Below are positions 9,246-18,078 of a stretch of 64,000 bases of DNA, one piece after another. Made by a program: the position numbers and the translations under genes. This DNA is from JACMLD01 sp039919885. Lineage in GTDB: Bacteria > Bacteroidota > Bacteroidia > Chitinophagales > Chitinophagaceae. The notes under the pieces were generated by a model. The model saw nothing but the letters and a program-made list of their open reading frames with translations. It did no database searches and had not been told where the DNA came from. The DNA lies in contig JBDSEV010000063.1 of assembly GCA_039919885.1 (NCBI GenBank), forward strand, positions 57,096-121,095, read 5' to 3'. Every line of letters starts with the position of its first letter. Positions within the stretch are counted from its first letter, which is position 1.

Positions 9246-9253
9246 TATCTTTG
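9246..9253 (+). promoter_or_regulatory. -7 promoter box immediately before the TPR gene
   Basis: TATCTTTG matches TAnnTTTG. A TTG at 9222-9224 lies 21 bases upstream, matching the usual -33 spacing. Only 5 bases separate the box from the ATG at 9259, so the transcript may be leaderless. Confidence 0.65.
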
Positions 9254-9258
9254 AATCC

Positions 9259-10275
9259 ATGAAAAGAATAGCAACCATTTTATTTGTTTGTGTTACCGCC
9301 GGGTTTTCAGCGTTAAACGCGCAGGATGCAAAAACGCTGCAGGAGACCGCACGCAATTTTTCCAAAGACGGTGATTTCAGCAATGCGGTCATGGTCTTGA
9401 GTAAAGCGCATGAACTGGAACCCAATAACCTGGCTGTTAGTAAAGATCTGGCACTGGCGTATTATCAGAAGTCCGATTATCCAAAAATGCAGGGAGTGGT
9501 AAAACCTTTGCTGGAAAGAACCGATGCAGACCCGGAAGTATACCAGATTGGCGGGATGCTGAACAAGGCCATTAATGATACAAAGGAATGCGAACGCGTA
9601 TATAAAAAAGGATTGAAAAGCTTTCCGGATAACGGGGCATTGCTAAGCGATTATGGCGAGTTGCTGTGGACAAAGCAGGACTTCAACGCTATTAAATACT
9701 GGGAACATGGCATACAGGCTGACCCTTCTTATACCGGTAACTATTACAATGCCTCCAGGTACTATTACTTTACACGTGATAAAGCCTGGAGCCTTATTTA
9801 CGGCGAAATGTTTGTGAATATGGAAAGCTACAGCCGCCGGACGGTGGAAATAAAGGGCCTTCTGCTGGAAGGGTATAAAAAGCTATATACAGATGCTGAC
9901 ATGATGAAGAACCAGGATACAAAAAATGAATTTGTAAACGCATTTCTTACTGCGCTCAATAAGCAGGCAGATATTGCAAAAAAAGGCATTACGGCAGAAA
10001 CACTAACGATGTTGCGTACCCGTTTTATACTGGATTGGTTCGAAAAAGATGCAGCAAAATTCCCTTTTAAATTATTTGATTACCAACGCCAGTTGCTGAA
10101 AGAAGGTAATTTTAATGCCTACAACCAGTGGCTGTTTGGCAGCGTGCAGAACCTGGCTGCGTTTGAAGCGTGGACGGGCAACCACAGTAATGAATATAAG
10201 CAATTCACCACGGCCCAGGGCGGCCGCATGTTCAAATCGGGAACAGGACAATACTACCAGACCACTTCAAAATAA
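9259..10275 (+). CDS. exported tetratricopeptide-repeat protein
   Basis: The 338-residue protein has a signal peptide (residues 1-21, ending ALNAQ) followed by several TPR-like helical pairs between about residues 25 and 140, visible as repeated A-x-x-Y/L-x-K patterns such as NAVMVLSKAHELEPNNLAVS. The second half is helical, charged and not recognised; aromatic clusters such as NYYNASRYYYF are notable. Probably a periplasmic scaffold protein. A strong hairpin terminator follows 27 bases after the stop, so the gene appears monocistronic. Confidence 0.8.
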   Translation: MKRIATILFVCVTAGFSALNAQDAKTLQETARNFSKDGDFSNAVMVLSKAHELEPNNLAVSKDLALAYYQKSDYPKMQGVVKPLLERTDADPEVYQIGGMLNKAINDTKECERVYKKGLKSFPDNGALLSDYGELLWTKQDFNAIKYWEHGIQADPSYTGNYYNASRYYYFTRDKAWSLIYGEMFVNMESYSRRTVEIKGLLLEGYKKLYTDADMMKNQDTKNEFVNAFLTALNKQADIAKKGITAETLTMLRTRFILDWFEKDAAKFPFKLFDYQRQLLKEGNFNAYNQWLFGSVQNLAAFEAWTGNHSNEYKQFTTAQGGRMFKSGTGQYYQTTSK

Positions 10276-10302
10276 TATTACTACGCTTTAATTATTAACA
10301 GA

Positions 10303-10328
10303 CCCGGTACCCGCTACCGGGCTTTTTT
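10303..10328 (+). terminator. rho-independent terminator of the TPR gene
   Basis: Perfect 7-base stem CCCGGTA / TACCGGG (10303-10309 and 10315-10321) with a 5-base loop, followed by C and six T. Confidence 0.85.
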
Positions 10329-10458
10329 ATTCGTTCTTTTTAGTTAATTTCAACAAGACGAGCGTAACAGGTTACCGTTTGCATCCATTTGTAGCGCAAT
10401 GCAAACACCAGCAAGCAGTAAAACCCCACAGCGTAAACATTTTAACGATTGCAACAAC

Positions 10459-12234
10459 ATGGAGCCTAAAAGATTATTTGATTGTATAGAATACAACCTG
10501 GAAAAAAATCCATTGCCGGATATGCTTGCTGCAAAAGAAAGCGGCCAGTGGCGAACATACAGTACACAGGAAGTAAAAGACATGGTAGACAAACTGGCTG
10601 CAGGGCTGCTTAACATGGGCATTAGCAGCGGAGACAGGAGCAATGAGGGACGCGATAAGGTAGCCATTATCTGTAAAAACAGGCCAGAGTGGCTGATGCT
10701 GGACATGGCCGTACAGAAAATAGGCGCTGTACTTATACCGGTGTATCCAACCATCAATGTAAATGAACTGGAATTTGTATTTAATGACGCCCGGGTGAAA
10801 ATGGTTTTTGTGAATGATGAAGACGGGTATCATAAAGTAATGAGCATTAAAGATCGCCTGCCCTCCGTGCAGGAAGTGTTTTCGTTTGAGCATGTTACCA
10901 ACGCGCGGCATTGGCGCGATGTACTTAACGCAGCCACCGCTGCATCCATCGCAGCTATACCTGGTATTGCCGCACAGATAAAATATGAGGATCTGGCTAC
11001 TATTATATATACCTCCGGCACCACGGGCACGCCAAAAGGTGTGATGCTAAGCCATAAAAACATTCTAAGTAACGTAATGGACAGCATGCCCTGCTTTCCA
11101 CCAGGTGAGCACCTGCGTGCACTCAGTTTTCTTCCCCTCAACCATATCTTTGAAAGAATGGTGACCTATCTGTACCTCTATCGTGGAACGGCCATCTTTT
11201 ACGCGGAAAGCCTGGAAACGATTGGCGACAACCTGAAAGAAGTAAAACCCAACCTGTTTACCACGGTACCACGCCTGCTGGAGAAAGTGTACGACAGAAT
11301 TATGCAAAAAGGCAATGAGCTGACGGGAACAAAAAAGAAATTATTTTTTTGGGCGCACGCACTGGCGGAAAAATTTGAAATCAACAAAAACCAGGGTTTA
11401 TGGTACAGCATGCAGCTTACCCTGGCCAACAAACTTATCTTCAGCAAATGGAGGGAAGGCCTGGGCGGTAACCTAATGTGCATTATCAGCGGCGGTGCTG
11501 CCTGCCAGGTAAGGCTGATACGCATTTTCACCGCGGCAAAAATTTCAGTACTGGAAGGGTATGGCCTTACGGAAACATCGCCCGTTATCAGCGTAAACAG
11601 GTACCTGGAATCCGATAGAAAATTTGGAAGCGTAGGTCCCCTTATCGACAACGTGGAAGTAATGATTGCCGAAGACGGCGAAATCTTATGCAAAGGGCCC
11701 AACGTAATGATTGGATATTACAAACGTCCGGACCTTACCGCAGAAGCTACAAACAATGGTTGGTACCTAACCGGAGATATTGGTATGATGGATGGGAATT
11801 TTTTAAAAATTACCGATCGGAAGAAAGAGCTGTTTAAGACAAGCGGCGGAAAGTATGTGGCCCCCCTGCCGATCGAAAATAAGCTGAAAGAATCTATCTA
11901 CGTAGAGCAGGTAATGGTAGTAGGGGCAGAAAAGAAGTTTGTAGGCGCGCTTATTGTCCCTTCGTTTGCCAATTTAAAGGATTGGTGCCGGCAAAACAAT
12001 ATCGTTTATACCAGCAACGAAGCCATTATACAACTCCCGGCGGTGATTGCCCTTTTTAAAGAACTGGTGGAGAGTTTTAATAAGTTTTTTAACCATGTAG
12101 AGCAGATAAAAAAATTCCATTTGCTGGAGCACGAATGGAGCATTGATACCGGCGAGATGACGCCGAAGATGAGTATCAAAAGAAAAGTAGTGCTGGAGAA
12201 ATACAGGGATGCTATAGAAAGTATCTACCGTTGA
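10459..12234 (+). CDS. long-chain fatty-acid--CoA ligase (AMP-forming)
   Basis: Activates fatty acids to acyl-CoA through an acyl-adenylate. The product (591 residues from the chosen ATG) has the adenylation P-loop motif YTSGTTGTPKGVMLSHKN near residue 180, the LEGYGLTETSPVIS motif near residue 370, the TGDIG motif near 440 and the DRKKELFKTSGGKYVAP hinge motif near 455. The C-terminal pattern GEMTPKMSIKRK fits the FadD/FAA long-chain group, close to 600 residues. An upstream in-frame ATG at 10399 would add 20 residues that are basic and unlike the family; MEPKRLFDCIEYNLEKNPLPDM-type starts are usual, so I chose 10459. Confidence 0.94.
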   Translation: MEPKRLFDCIEYNLEKNPLPDMLAAKESGQWRTYSTQEVKDMVDKLAAGLLNMGISSGDRSNEGRDKVAIICKNRPEWLMLDMAVQKIGAVLIPVYPTINVNELEFVFNDARVKMVFVNDEDGYHKVMSIKDRLPSVQEVFSFEHVTNARHWRDVLNAATAASIAAIPGIAAQIKYEDLATIIYTSGTTGTPKGVMLSHKNILSNVMDSMPCFPPGEHLRALSFLPLNHIFERMVTYLYLYRGTAIFYAESLETIGDNLKEVKPNLFTTVPRLLEKVYDRIMQKGNELTGTKKKLFFWAHALAEKFEINKNQGLWYSMQLTLANKLIFSKWREGLGGNLMCIISGGAACQVRLIRIFTAAKISVLEGYGLTETSPVISVNRYLESDRKFGSVGPLIDNVEVMIAEDGEILCKGPNVMIGYYKRPDLTAEATNNGWYLTGDIGMMDGNFLKITDRKKELFKTSGGKYVAPLPIENKLKESIYVEQVMVVGAEKKFVGALIVPSFANLKDWCRQNNIVYTSNEAIIQLPAVIALFKELVESFNKFFNHVEQIKKFHLLEHEWSIDTGEMTPKMSIKRKVVLEKYRDAIESIYR

Positions 12235-12290
12235 GCATGTTAAATACATTTGACGAACTTCCCAGCTTATGCCCCCGGTTGGTTGCCATT

Positions 12291-12321
12291 AAATAAAAAA
12301 CGGCGCCAGGTTGTGGCGCCG
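12291..12321 (-). terminator. terminator of the desaturase gene
   Basis: Perfect 8-base stem CGGCGCCA / TGGCGCCG (12301-12308 and 12314-12321), loop of 5. On the minus strand it is followed by TTTTTTATTT, so it points at the desaturase gene; the plus side lacks a T run but the hairpin may also slow readthrough from the acyl-CoA ligase. Confidence 0.8.
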
Positions 12322-12358
12322 CGCTATTCAATATTTAATTAAAAAAACCGCAACACCA

Positions 12359-13381
12359 TTAAGGCGCTACAGCCTCTTGTCTTTTCTCTATCAGGTCTCT
12401 GTCAGGAATGGAGATATCCGTCAACTTTACCTTACCCCTTTCTTTTCTTATTACCCTGGAAAACAAAGAAATTTCTTTATCGAACAAAAAGCGGAAGAAT
12501 AATTTCGTCCACGAAGTATGATAGGCAAGTGAATTGTAAAAGCTGCCAGCATTTTTTCTTACCAGCGGTAATTTGTTCCATGGTATAGAAGGGAAATCAT
12601 GGTGTTCATTGTGATAGCCCACATTAAATGCTACCGTATTTAGTACACCATAATAGCTATGGGTTTCCTGTTCTTCACCGCTGGTGAGGTAATGTTCCTG
12701 AATCCAACGTGCACCAAGGGGATGTAAACCAATAGAAAAGAAAAAGCTGAATAGCAAATACAAAATAGCTTTCAATCCAAAAAAATACGTAATAGCAACA
12801 ATAAATATTACCTGTAGTGCAAAATTTGCCGCCACCCATTTATCGAAGGGCTTAATCTCTTTCAATCTTGATATACGGAAGAGCTGGAAAATGGGATAGA
12901 ACAATAGCCAGATGACTTTACCTATGAAATAATTGTTGATTAATTTTGCTTCCCATTTGTTGGGTAAATCAGCATCCAGTTCATGAATTCCCTGGAAAGA
13001 GTGGTGTTTAATATGATAGCGCTCAAAAGAAATAGAACTCGGAAAAAGTTGCGGCAGGTTGGCAAACATGCCCGCCCAACGGTTGGCAGCGCGGTTTTTA
13101 AATAAGAGGTGATGTGCACATTCGTGAATCATAACAAACAACGCATGGTCCGCAAACGCGCCGAGTAAATAAGCACCACCCACCACCAACCACCACGATT
13201 GATCCCTTAACAACCACGCCATTAAAACCTGGAACGAAACAATGCCCAGGATCACAAATATCGTATTGGGATTTTTACCAATCAGCTTGCGCATTTCCGG
13301 ATGCTGCTGTAAAATTTGTTTGGTGCGGGCACGGTGTGGTTCCTGCTTTTCTGAATGTACAAAGTCTATTTTTTTTATCAT
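12359..13381 (-). CDS. sphingolipid delta-4 desaturase-like membrane fatty acid desaturase
   Basis: Membrane di-iron desaturase. The 340-residue protein carries an N-terminal segment DFVHSEKQEPHRARTKQ...HPEMRKLIGKNP (residues about 6-37) that matches the Lipid_DES domain typical of dihydroceramide delta-4 desaturases. The three histidine boxes follow: HECAHH (near residue 88), HHSFQGIHELDAD (near 125) and HNEHHDFPSIPW (near 260), the last with the NEHHDFP form of the DES1 family. Several membrane segments lie between. Bacteroidota make sphingolipids, so a ceramide or long-chain-base substrate is plausible, but an acyl-lipid substrate cannot be excluded. Single gene with its own promoter-like box and terminator. 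Confidence 0.87.
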   Translation of the reverse strand: MIKKIDFVHSEKQEPHRARTKQILQQHPEMRKLIGKNPNTIFVILGIVSFQVLMAWLLRDQSWWLVVGGAYLLGAFADHALFVMIHECAHHLLFKNRAANRWAGMFANLPQLFPSSISFERYHIKHHSFQGIHELDADLPNKWEAKLINNYFIGKVIWLLFYPIFQLFRISRLKEIKPFDKWVAANFALQVIFIVAITYFFGLKAILYLLFSFFFSIGLHPLGARWIQEHYLTSGEEQETHSYYGVLNTVAFNVGYHNEHHDFPSIPWNKLPLVRKNAGSFYNSLAYHTSWTKLFFRFLFDKEISLFSRVIRKERGKVKLTDISIPDRDLIEKRQEAVAP

Positions 13382-13409
13382 TACGGTAATGGTATGCTTT
13401 TGAAACGAC

Positions 13410-13417
13410 CGAAGATA
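13410..13417 (-). promoter_or_regulatory. -7 promoter-like box of the desaturase gene
   Basis: On the minus strand TATCTTCG, one base off TAnnTTTG, 28 bases before the ATG. Confidence 0.4.
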
Positions 13418-13515
13418 CCGATATAAAATTAAATTGCCACGAAGCCTGCATAAGTAAGTGATATTTAATATGTTGTACGAGTGTACCTGATTACAAATCT
13501 GTTCTTAAAACACAT

Positions 13516-13544
13516 AAAAAAACCACCGGTAGACACCGGTGGTT
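13516..13544 (-). terminator. terminator of the T9SS adhesin gene
   Basis: Perfect 10-base stem AACCACCGGT / ACCGGTGGTT (13521-13530 and 13535-13544) with a 4-base loop; on the minus strand the stem is followed by a T-rich tract. It lies 25 bases after the stop of the large gene. Confidence 0.88.
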
Positions 13545-13569
13545 TGGGTTAAAAACAGCTAAACTATAC

Positions 13570-16500
13570 CTATTTAAAAAACAATTTAATAATTTCCTTT
13601 TCACTTGTTGACTGGTTAAGCACCAACAGGTAATAAACGCCTGTTGCAATGGTGCCCGGTCTTTGTATTGTTTTGGCATCTCCCGGTCTTACAGCGTAGG
13701 TGCTGTTGAGAACAACTTTACCTTCTGCACTTACCAGGCTAACTGTGTAATTAGCGCTTGCAGCAGGTTGAAACCTGATGGTAAATGATTCTGCTACGGG
13801 GTTCGGCATTACGGAAACACTGATTTTTCCTTTCTTGCTTACTATTTGCACATCGGTATATGCAATGCTGCCGTTGGTTTTTATGATGCGCAGGCGATAA
13901 TAGTTTTTTCCGGTAACTGCGTTCATATCAGAGAAATAATATTGGCTTACTACAAATTTGTTATTGGATGATACCGCGGCGCTGCCTATTACTTTGAAAT
14001 TATTGCCATCCGTACTTCTCTCAACAATGAATGATGTTGCATCAAACGATTTGGCAGTTGTCCATTTCAGCTGCACATTTTCTTTTTCAGGTGCTGCGCT
14101 GAATGACAAACCATTTACTGCCAGCAATCCACCACCGCAGGCGCCAGTTACCCTGAAACTTGATATCCTTGTAAGACATCCGCTGTTTACTGACACAACA
14201 CTCACATACACACCAGTATCGGGCGGTAATAAATTTGTTATTGAGAATGTCTGGTTATTGCTGATTAACATACTGTCTGTTGCACTTGTCTTCTTATACC
14301 AGCTATAGATGGCGTTCGGAATACTGTCAACGGTAAGTTTGATATCATTATAAAAACAATCTGAAGAACTTTTCACAATTGTATTGCTCAAAGGCAGAAT
14401 ACTTGCATCATTGATGGCGGCATTTCCGCATGCGTCAATAATACGAAGGCGAACCAGTGAATAAGTTGTTCCGTTGCTGATACCAAACGTTGAGCCGACC
14501 TGTGGTGCCTGTATGATAGCAGGTGAAGCCGGACTGCTTCCAATAATCTCGTAGGTAAACGGAGCTAAACCACCGGTTGCAGCTGCACTTACGCTGAAGT
14601 TGTTGTTGTTACACTGGTAAACCGCAGACTGATCCAAATTCGGGTAATCATAAGGCTTCAGGTCAAACGTATCGTAGACAGTTGTTCCACAACCCTGCAA
14701 TGTATACTTCACAATATAATTGGCAGGCTGCATGTTAGTAAAAGTAAAGTTAGAACCGCTCTGTGTGGTAAATGACACGTTAACGGCTGTTCCATTTCTT
14801 TGAATAATAGAAGGTGTTACAGTACCGCCACTGAATTGTGCGTTTACCAGCAGGTCTCCTGAACCATTTAACCATAACCCACCCGGGCATTTTGAATTGG
14901 CGTTGATGCTTTTTGTAAGTGACCAGGTATTAGGGGTTATATTGGCAGAATCAACACCACTGCACGAGCCAGAAGCTACTATTTTGTATTGAAAACCTGT
15001 TGGCAGACCAGCCAGACCATTGATTACAGTTGTAGCAGTACCTGAGTTGGTAGTGTTTACGAGCATACCCCAGGGATTGTAAATATTAATTGTATACGGT
15101 GCAACCCCATTACTGATGGTCACAGTAAGACTTGTTTTACCAATCGTACATGAAGCGGCTGAACTTACACCAATGGTAATAGGCGAAGCAGTAGCAGAAA
15201 AACAACGTGTGAACGTGGTATCGTAACAGGTATTAACAGTCAGGATGCAATATGAACCGTATGGTATATTATTAAATACACCGGTACTGTTGCTATCAAT
15301 TGCAGCACTGGTATTGTCTAACAGGTAATATCTTGGGTTGGTAAGATTAGACAAACCGGTCAATGCTGCACTGAAAGTATTACAAGCCTTGTTGGTAATG
15401 TTAACCGTTGCACCTACAGCCGGTACAGGAACTGTCTGGCTGAAGCAACGCTGAATGGTTGTATCAAAGCAGGTACCATCATTCTTCATTTGTATGCAAT
15501 AAGCACCATACGCCAGGTTGTTAAACACGCCCGTAGCGTTGCTGTCAATTTTGATGTTGTTAACGTCCAATAAATAATAAGTAGGACTGGTAAGATTCAT
15601 CTGCCCGTTAACACTGGCAGTAAATCCGGCACAGGTCTTATTGCTGATCACCACTGTGTTGATTGCGGGTACTGGCGCACCTACTGTAAAACAACGCTGA
15701 ATGACTGTATCATAACACAAAGGATCGTTCTGTATGTGCATGCAATAGGTACCATATGCGAGACCATTAAATACACCCGTAGTGTTACAACCGATCACAT
15801 TATTATCAATATCATAAAGACAATACTGGGGGTTAACAATGTTTGCCTGTCCACTCACACCCACTGAAAACGTACTGCAGGAAAGGTTAGAATAGGTAAC
15901 ATTGGTGGCAACTACCGGCATCAGCTTTCTTCTTGTAAAGCAGCGTGTAATCACAGTACCCGTACAACCGTCTGTAATATTGATACAATAAGGACCGTAA
16001 GGAATATTAGTGAAGACACCTGTTGCGTTGCAGGATATTAAAGTGTTGACACTGTCGTACAGGCAATACTGCGGGCTTGCCAAATTTTGCTGTCCCGTAA
16101 TAGCGGCATCGAAACCACTACATACCTGGTTGCTGATGTTTACTGTTCCGGAAACAGACACCGCTGGCTGTCCTACTGTAAAGCAACGGTTAAACGTAGT
16201 ATCATAACAATTGTCGGTAATGCCGATGCAATACGAACCGTAAGGAATATTATTGAAAACACCATTGGTGTTGCACCCGATTAATACATTAGAATTGTTG
16301 TACAGGCAGTATTGCGGATTATTCAGGTTTTGCTGACCGGTAACCGTAGCAGTAAAATCACTGCACTGGTAATTATTCGTTACAACAGAAGCATTCACGT
16401 TTGGTATACTTGTATCTGTAAAAGGCAATGTTCTTATATTTCCACAACCGTCTTTTATTATTAAGCTACCATGGCGGTAACTACCTTTAAAAAAGCGAAA

Positions 16501-17250
16501 AGTCCTGTTGGCCGACCAGATAGTATCGCCAGCAACAACAGTTGCGCCGTAGCTAAAAGTATTAAAAACTGAACCAGCAGCATTTGTACTGCCGCGGTTA
16601 TCTGAAGCGCTGATCGTAACTTCTGCTGTATCACAGGCTGGTTTAGTGATTGCAGCAAGTGAAGGGGTCCAGGAATAATTGGCTATCGTCATTACCCTTG
16701 TCTGCAAGCCACCACATGAGTCGCTTAGCTGTATATAATAGTCACCTGCAGTAAGCGCGCTAAAAACACCTGAAGTGTTTGTAACCCCTACCTGCGAAGC
16801 TGATGGCGAAATAATTGTGAACGTGAAAGGTGCGGTACCGTACTGCACATTATTAACGGTAATACTTCCGTTGGCGGCATTAAAGCAGGTAACGTCCGTA
16901 GCAAGAAGATTGAAACGGGGATCCTGGTAACTACCACCAACCGTAACATTGGTTTGTTCTTCTGTGCAACCGGTGCTGATATCCTTTACTTTAACAGTAT
17001 AGGAACCCGGTTTCAGTCCGTCTATAATATTGGCGGATGTATTAATATTGTAAGACATACCAGTAACTATATAATTATAGTTACCTGAACCGTTGGTAGC
17101 CGTAACCGTAATGCTACCGGTTGCCTTACATCTTGAATCTGTTGTAGAAACAGTTATTGCCAGCTGGCAGGTCTGCGCCAAAACTGGTGTTGTAAACATG
17201 CACACCAAAATGATGATGTATAATTTACTAATTAAGGAAAATTGTTTCAT
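13570..17250 (-). CDS. large secreted protein with five cysteine-rich repeats and T9SS type A sorting domain
   Basis: Cell-surface or secreted protein of 1226 residues exported by the type IX system. Residues 1-25 are a signal peptide. Residues 26-200 hold two SprB-like Ig-type modules (phrases such as NGSGNYNYIVTG and SYTVKVKD). Residues about 283-690 are five tandem repeats of roughly 81 residues, each with a conserved GQxNLxxPxY core, TGVFNNIPYGSYC and a final RCF. A PKD/Ig-like region follows, then a fibronectin-like segment with the TGKNYYRLRII pattern, and the C-terminal sorting domain (about residues 1145-1226: VMPNPVAESFTIRF ... GVYYLLVLN...KLFFK). Probably an adhesin or gliding-related surface protein. 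Preceded by a long gene-free region and closed by a strong terminator, so monocistronic. Confidence 0.9.
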   Translation of the reverse strand: MKQFSLISKLYIIILVCMFTTPVLAQTCQLAITVSTTDSRCKATGSITVTATNGSGNYNYIVTGMSYNINTSANIIDGLKPGSYTVKVKDISTGCTEEQTNVTVGGSYQDPRFNLLATDVTCFNAANGSITVNNVQYGTAPFTFTIISPSASQVGVTNTSGVFSALTAGDYYIQLSDSCGGLQTRVMTIANYSWTPSLAAITKPACDTAEVTISASDNRGSTNAAGSVFNTFSYGATVVAGDTIWSANRTFRFFKGSYRHGSLIIKDGCGNIRTLPFTDTSIPNVNASVVTNNYQCSDFTATVTGQQNLNNPQYCLYNNSNVLIGCNTNGVFNNIPYGSYCIGITDNCYDTTFNRCFTVGQPAVSVSGTVNISNQVCSGFDAAITGQQNLASPQYCLYDSVNTLISCNATGVFTNIPYGPYCINITDGCTGTVITRCFTRRKLMPVVATNVTYSNLSCSTFSVGVSGQANIVNPQYCLYDIDNNVIGCNTTGVFNGLAYGTYCMHIQNDPLCYDTVIQRCFTVGAPVPAINTVVISNKTCAGFTASVNGQMNLTSPTYYLLDVNNIKIDSNATGVFNNLAYGAYCIQMKNDGTCFDTTIQRCFSQTVPVPAVGATVNITNKACNTFSAALTGLSNLTNPRYYLLDNTSAAIDSNSTGVFNNIPYGSYCILTVNTCYDTTFTRCFSATASPITIGVSSAASCTIGKTSLTVTISNGVAPYTINIYNPWGMLVNTTNSGTATTVINGLAGLPTGFQYKIVASGSCSGVDSANITPNTWSLTKSINANSKCPGGLWLNGSGDLLVNAQFSGGTVTPSIIQRNGTAVNVSFTTQSGSNFTFTNMQPANYIVKYTLQGCGTTVYDTFDLKPYDYPNLDQSAVYQCNNNNFSVSAAATGGLAPFTYEIIGSSPASPAIIQAPQVGSTFGISNGTTYSLVRLRIIDACGNAAINDASILPLSNTIVKSSSDCFYNDIKLTVDSIPNAIYSWYKKTSATDSMLISNNQTFSITNLLPPDTGVYVSVVSVNSGCLTRISSFRVTGACGGGLLAVNGLSFSAAPEKENVQLKWTTAKSFDATSFIVERSTDGNNFKVIGSAAVSSNNKFVVSQYYFSDMNAVTGKNYYRLRIIKTNGSIAYTDVQIVSKKGKISVSVMPNPVAESFTIRFQPAASANYTVSLVSAEGKVVLNSTYAVRPGDAKTIQRPGTIATGVYYLLVLNQSTSEKEIIKLFFK
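15181..16404 (-). repeat. five tandem coding repeats of about 245 bases
   Basis: Encodes residues about 283-690 of the T9SS protein. Units begin near residues 283, 364, 446, 529 and 611, and share the cores C-x-x-F, GQxNLxxPxY, TGVFNNxxYGxYC, CYDTT and RCF. Copies 4 and 5 lack two of the cysteines present in copies 1-3. Confidence 0.85.
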
Positions 17251-17295
17251 GGTACGTTTTTTTGTTTTAACCCTAGTAAGTGTTTTTTTGTATAG

Positions 17296-17358
17296 CTGCA
17301 GAAAACCGTGATTTAAAAAGTGATAATTACCTTATTTGAATCACCGTATTTTCTGCAG
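17296..17358. repeat. long imperfect inverted repeat upstream of the T9SS gene
   Basis: CTGCAGAAAA..GTGATT (17296-17313) pairs with AATCAC....TTTTCTGCAG (17339-17358): 16 matched bases with a short internal mismatch and a 25-base loop, 46 bases upstream of the start codon of the T9SS gene. Could be a regulator site, a 5'-UTR hairpin or a remnant of a mobile repeat. Confidence 0.6.
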
Positions 17359-17459
17359 TAATATTAGTAGCATTACTGCGCCCGCGCAATGCCGTTTAGA
17401 CAAAGCACATTTCGTATCAGCGCTCCTTATCATAACCACCTGAAAACTAAAGCCATAAA

Positions 17460-17473
17460 AATGTTGCAACATT
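17460..17473. promoter_or_regulatory. perfect 14-base palindrome
   Basis: AATGTTGCAACATT is fully self-complementary. It lies about 210 bases upstream of the T9SS gene in otherwise unassigned DNA; a dimeric regulator could bind here, but no regulator is known. Confidence 0.35.
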
Positions 17474-18065
17474 GATTGTATTCGACGAATGAACCGTTTT
17501 AATAGATTAGCAATAAGTAAGGGTAAATCGGAAGGGTATGCGGGTTTATATTGGGGGATATTAAGGAATATTCGTTCATAAATCCTTGTCTAATAAGTGT
17601 TTGCGGGCAGCTTGAACATGAAGACTATAGGGCACTTTTTGCGATGGGAGCTATCAGCCAGGCTCGAAAAATTACGGTTTTTTTTATCAGATACCGCCTG
17701 TGAAGGGCAAAACCAGGGCTGGAAACGCTGTTAGAAATAGGGTATAATCCCGCACTGCAGTCGCGCTGCTACCGCCTGCAATAGCATGTGTTTGCGGCCA
17801 CAGCAGCACAATCAGCGGGGAATTTACGCGCTTACTATAATATATGCGTTATCGCGTTCAGGTGCCCGCCGCTAAAAATGACTGCCTATTAGTAAAAATT
17901 GGCCCAAACGGCGCTGTGAGCGCTACGGCATCGGGTTGCGGAATGTACACCGCTGTAACCTGCAGCGGGAAATAGACGCCGCCGAAAGGTCAAATAAGTG
18001 ATTGTGCAGTTGCAGGAAATAAAAATAATGACAGCCTTTCTCATTAGATGGGTATAAAAAAACTT

Positions 18066-18074
18066 TACCTTCCG
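18066..18074 (+). promoter_or_regulatory. -7-like box TACCTTCCG before the MFS gene
   Basis: TACCTTCCG resembles TAnnTTTG with one extra base; only 4 bases separate it from the ATG at 18079, the same tight geometry as other boxes in the window. The identical sequence occurs at 49865-49873 before another gene. Confidence 0.4.
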
Positions 18075-18078
18075 CAAT

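Larger units (their letters stand above)
17251..18078. other. 828-base gene-free region
   Basis: No credible gene is present: the only open frame of note (17889-18131, minus) has no family resemblance. The part next to the T9SS gene has a long inverted repeat (17296-17358) and a 14-base palindrome (17460-17473), and is A/T-rich; the distal part, about 17680-18000, is more G/C-rich and could hold a decayed gene. The plus-strand MFS promoter sits at the right edge. Confidence 0.6.

Noticed and set aside
10399..10458. Longer start for the acyl-CoA ligase
   Set aside because: The 20 added residues are basic and unlike the family; the ATG at 10459 aligns with typical starts.
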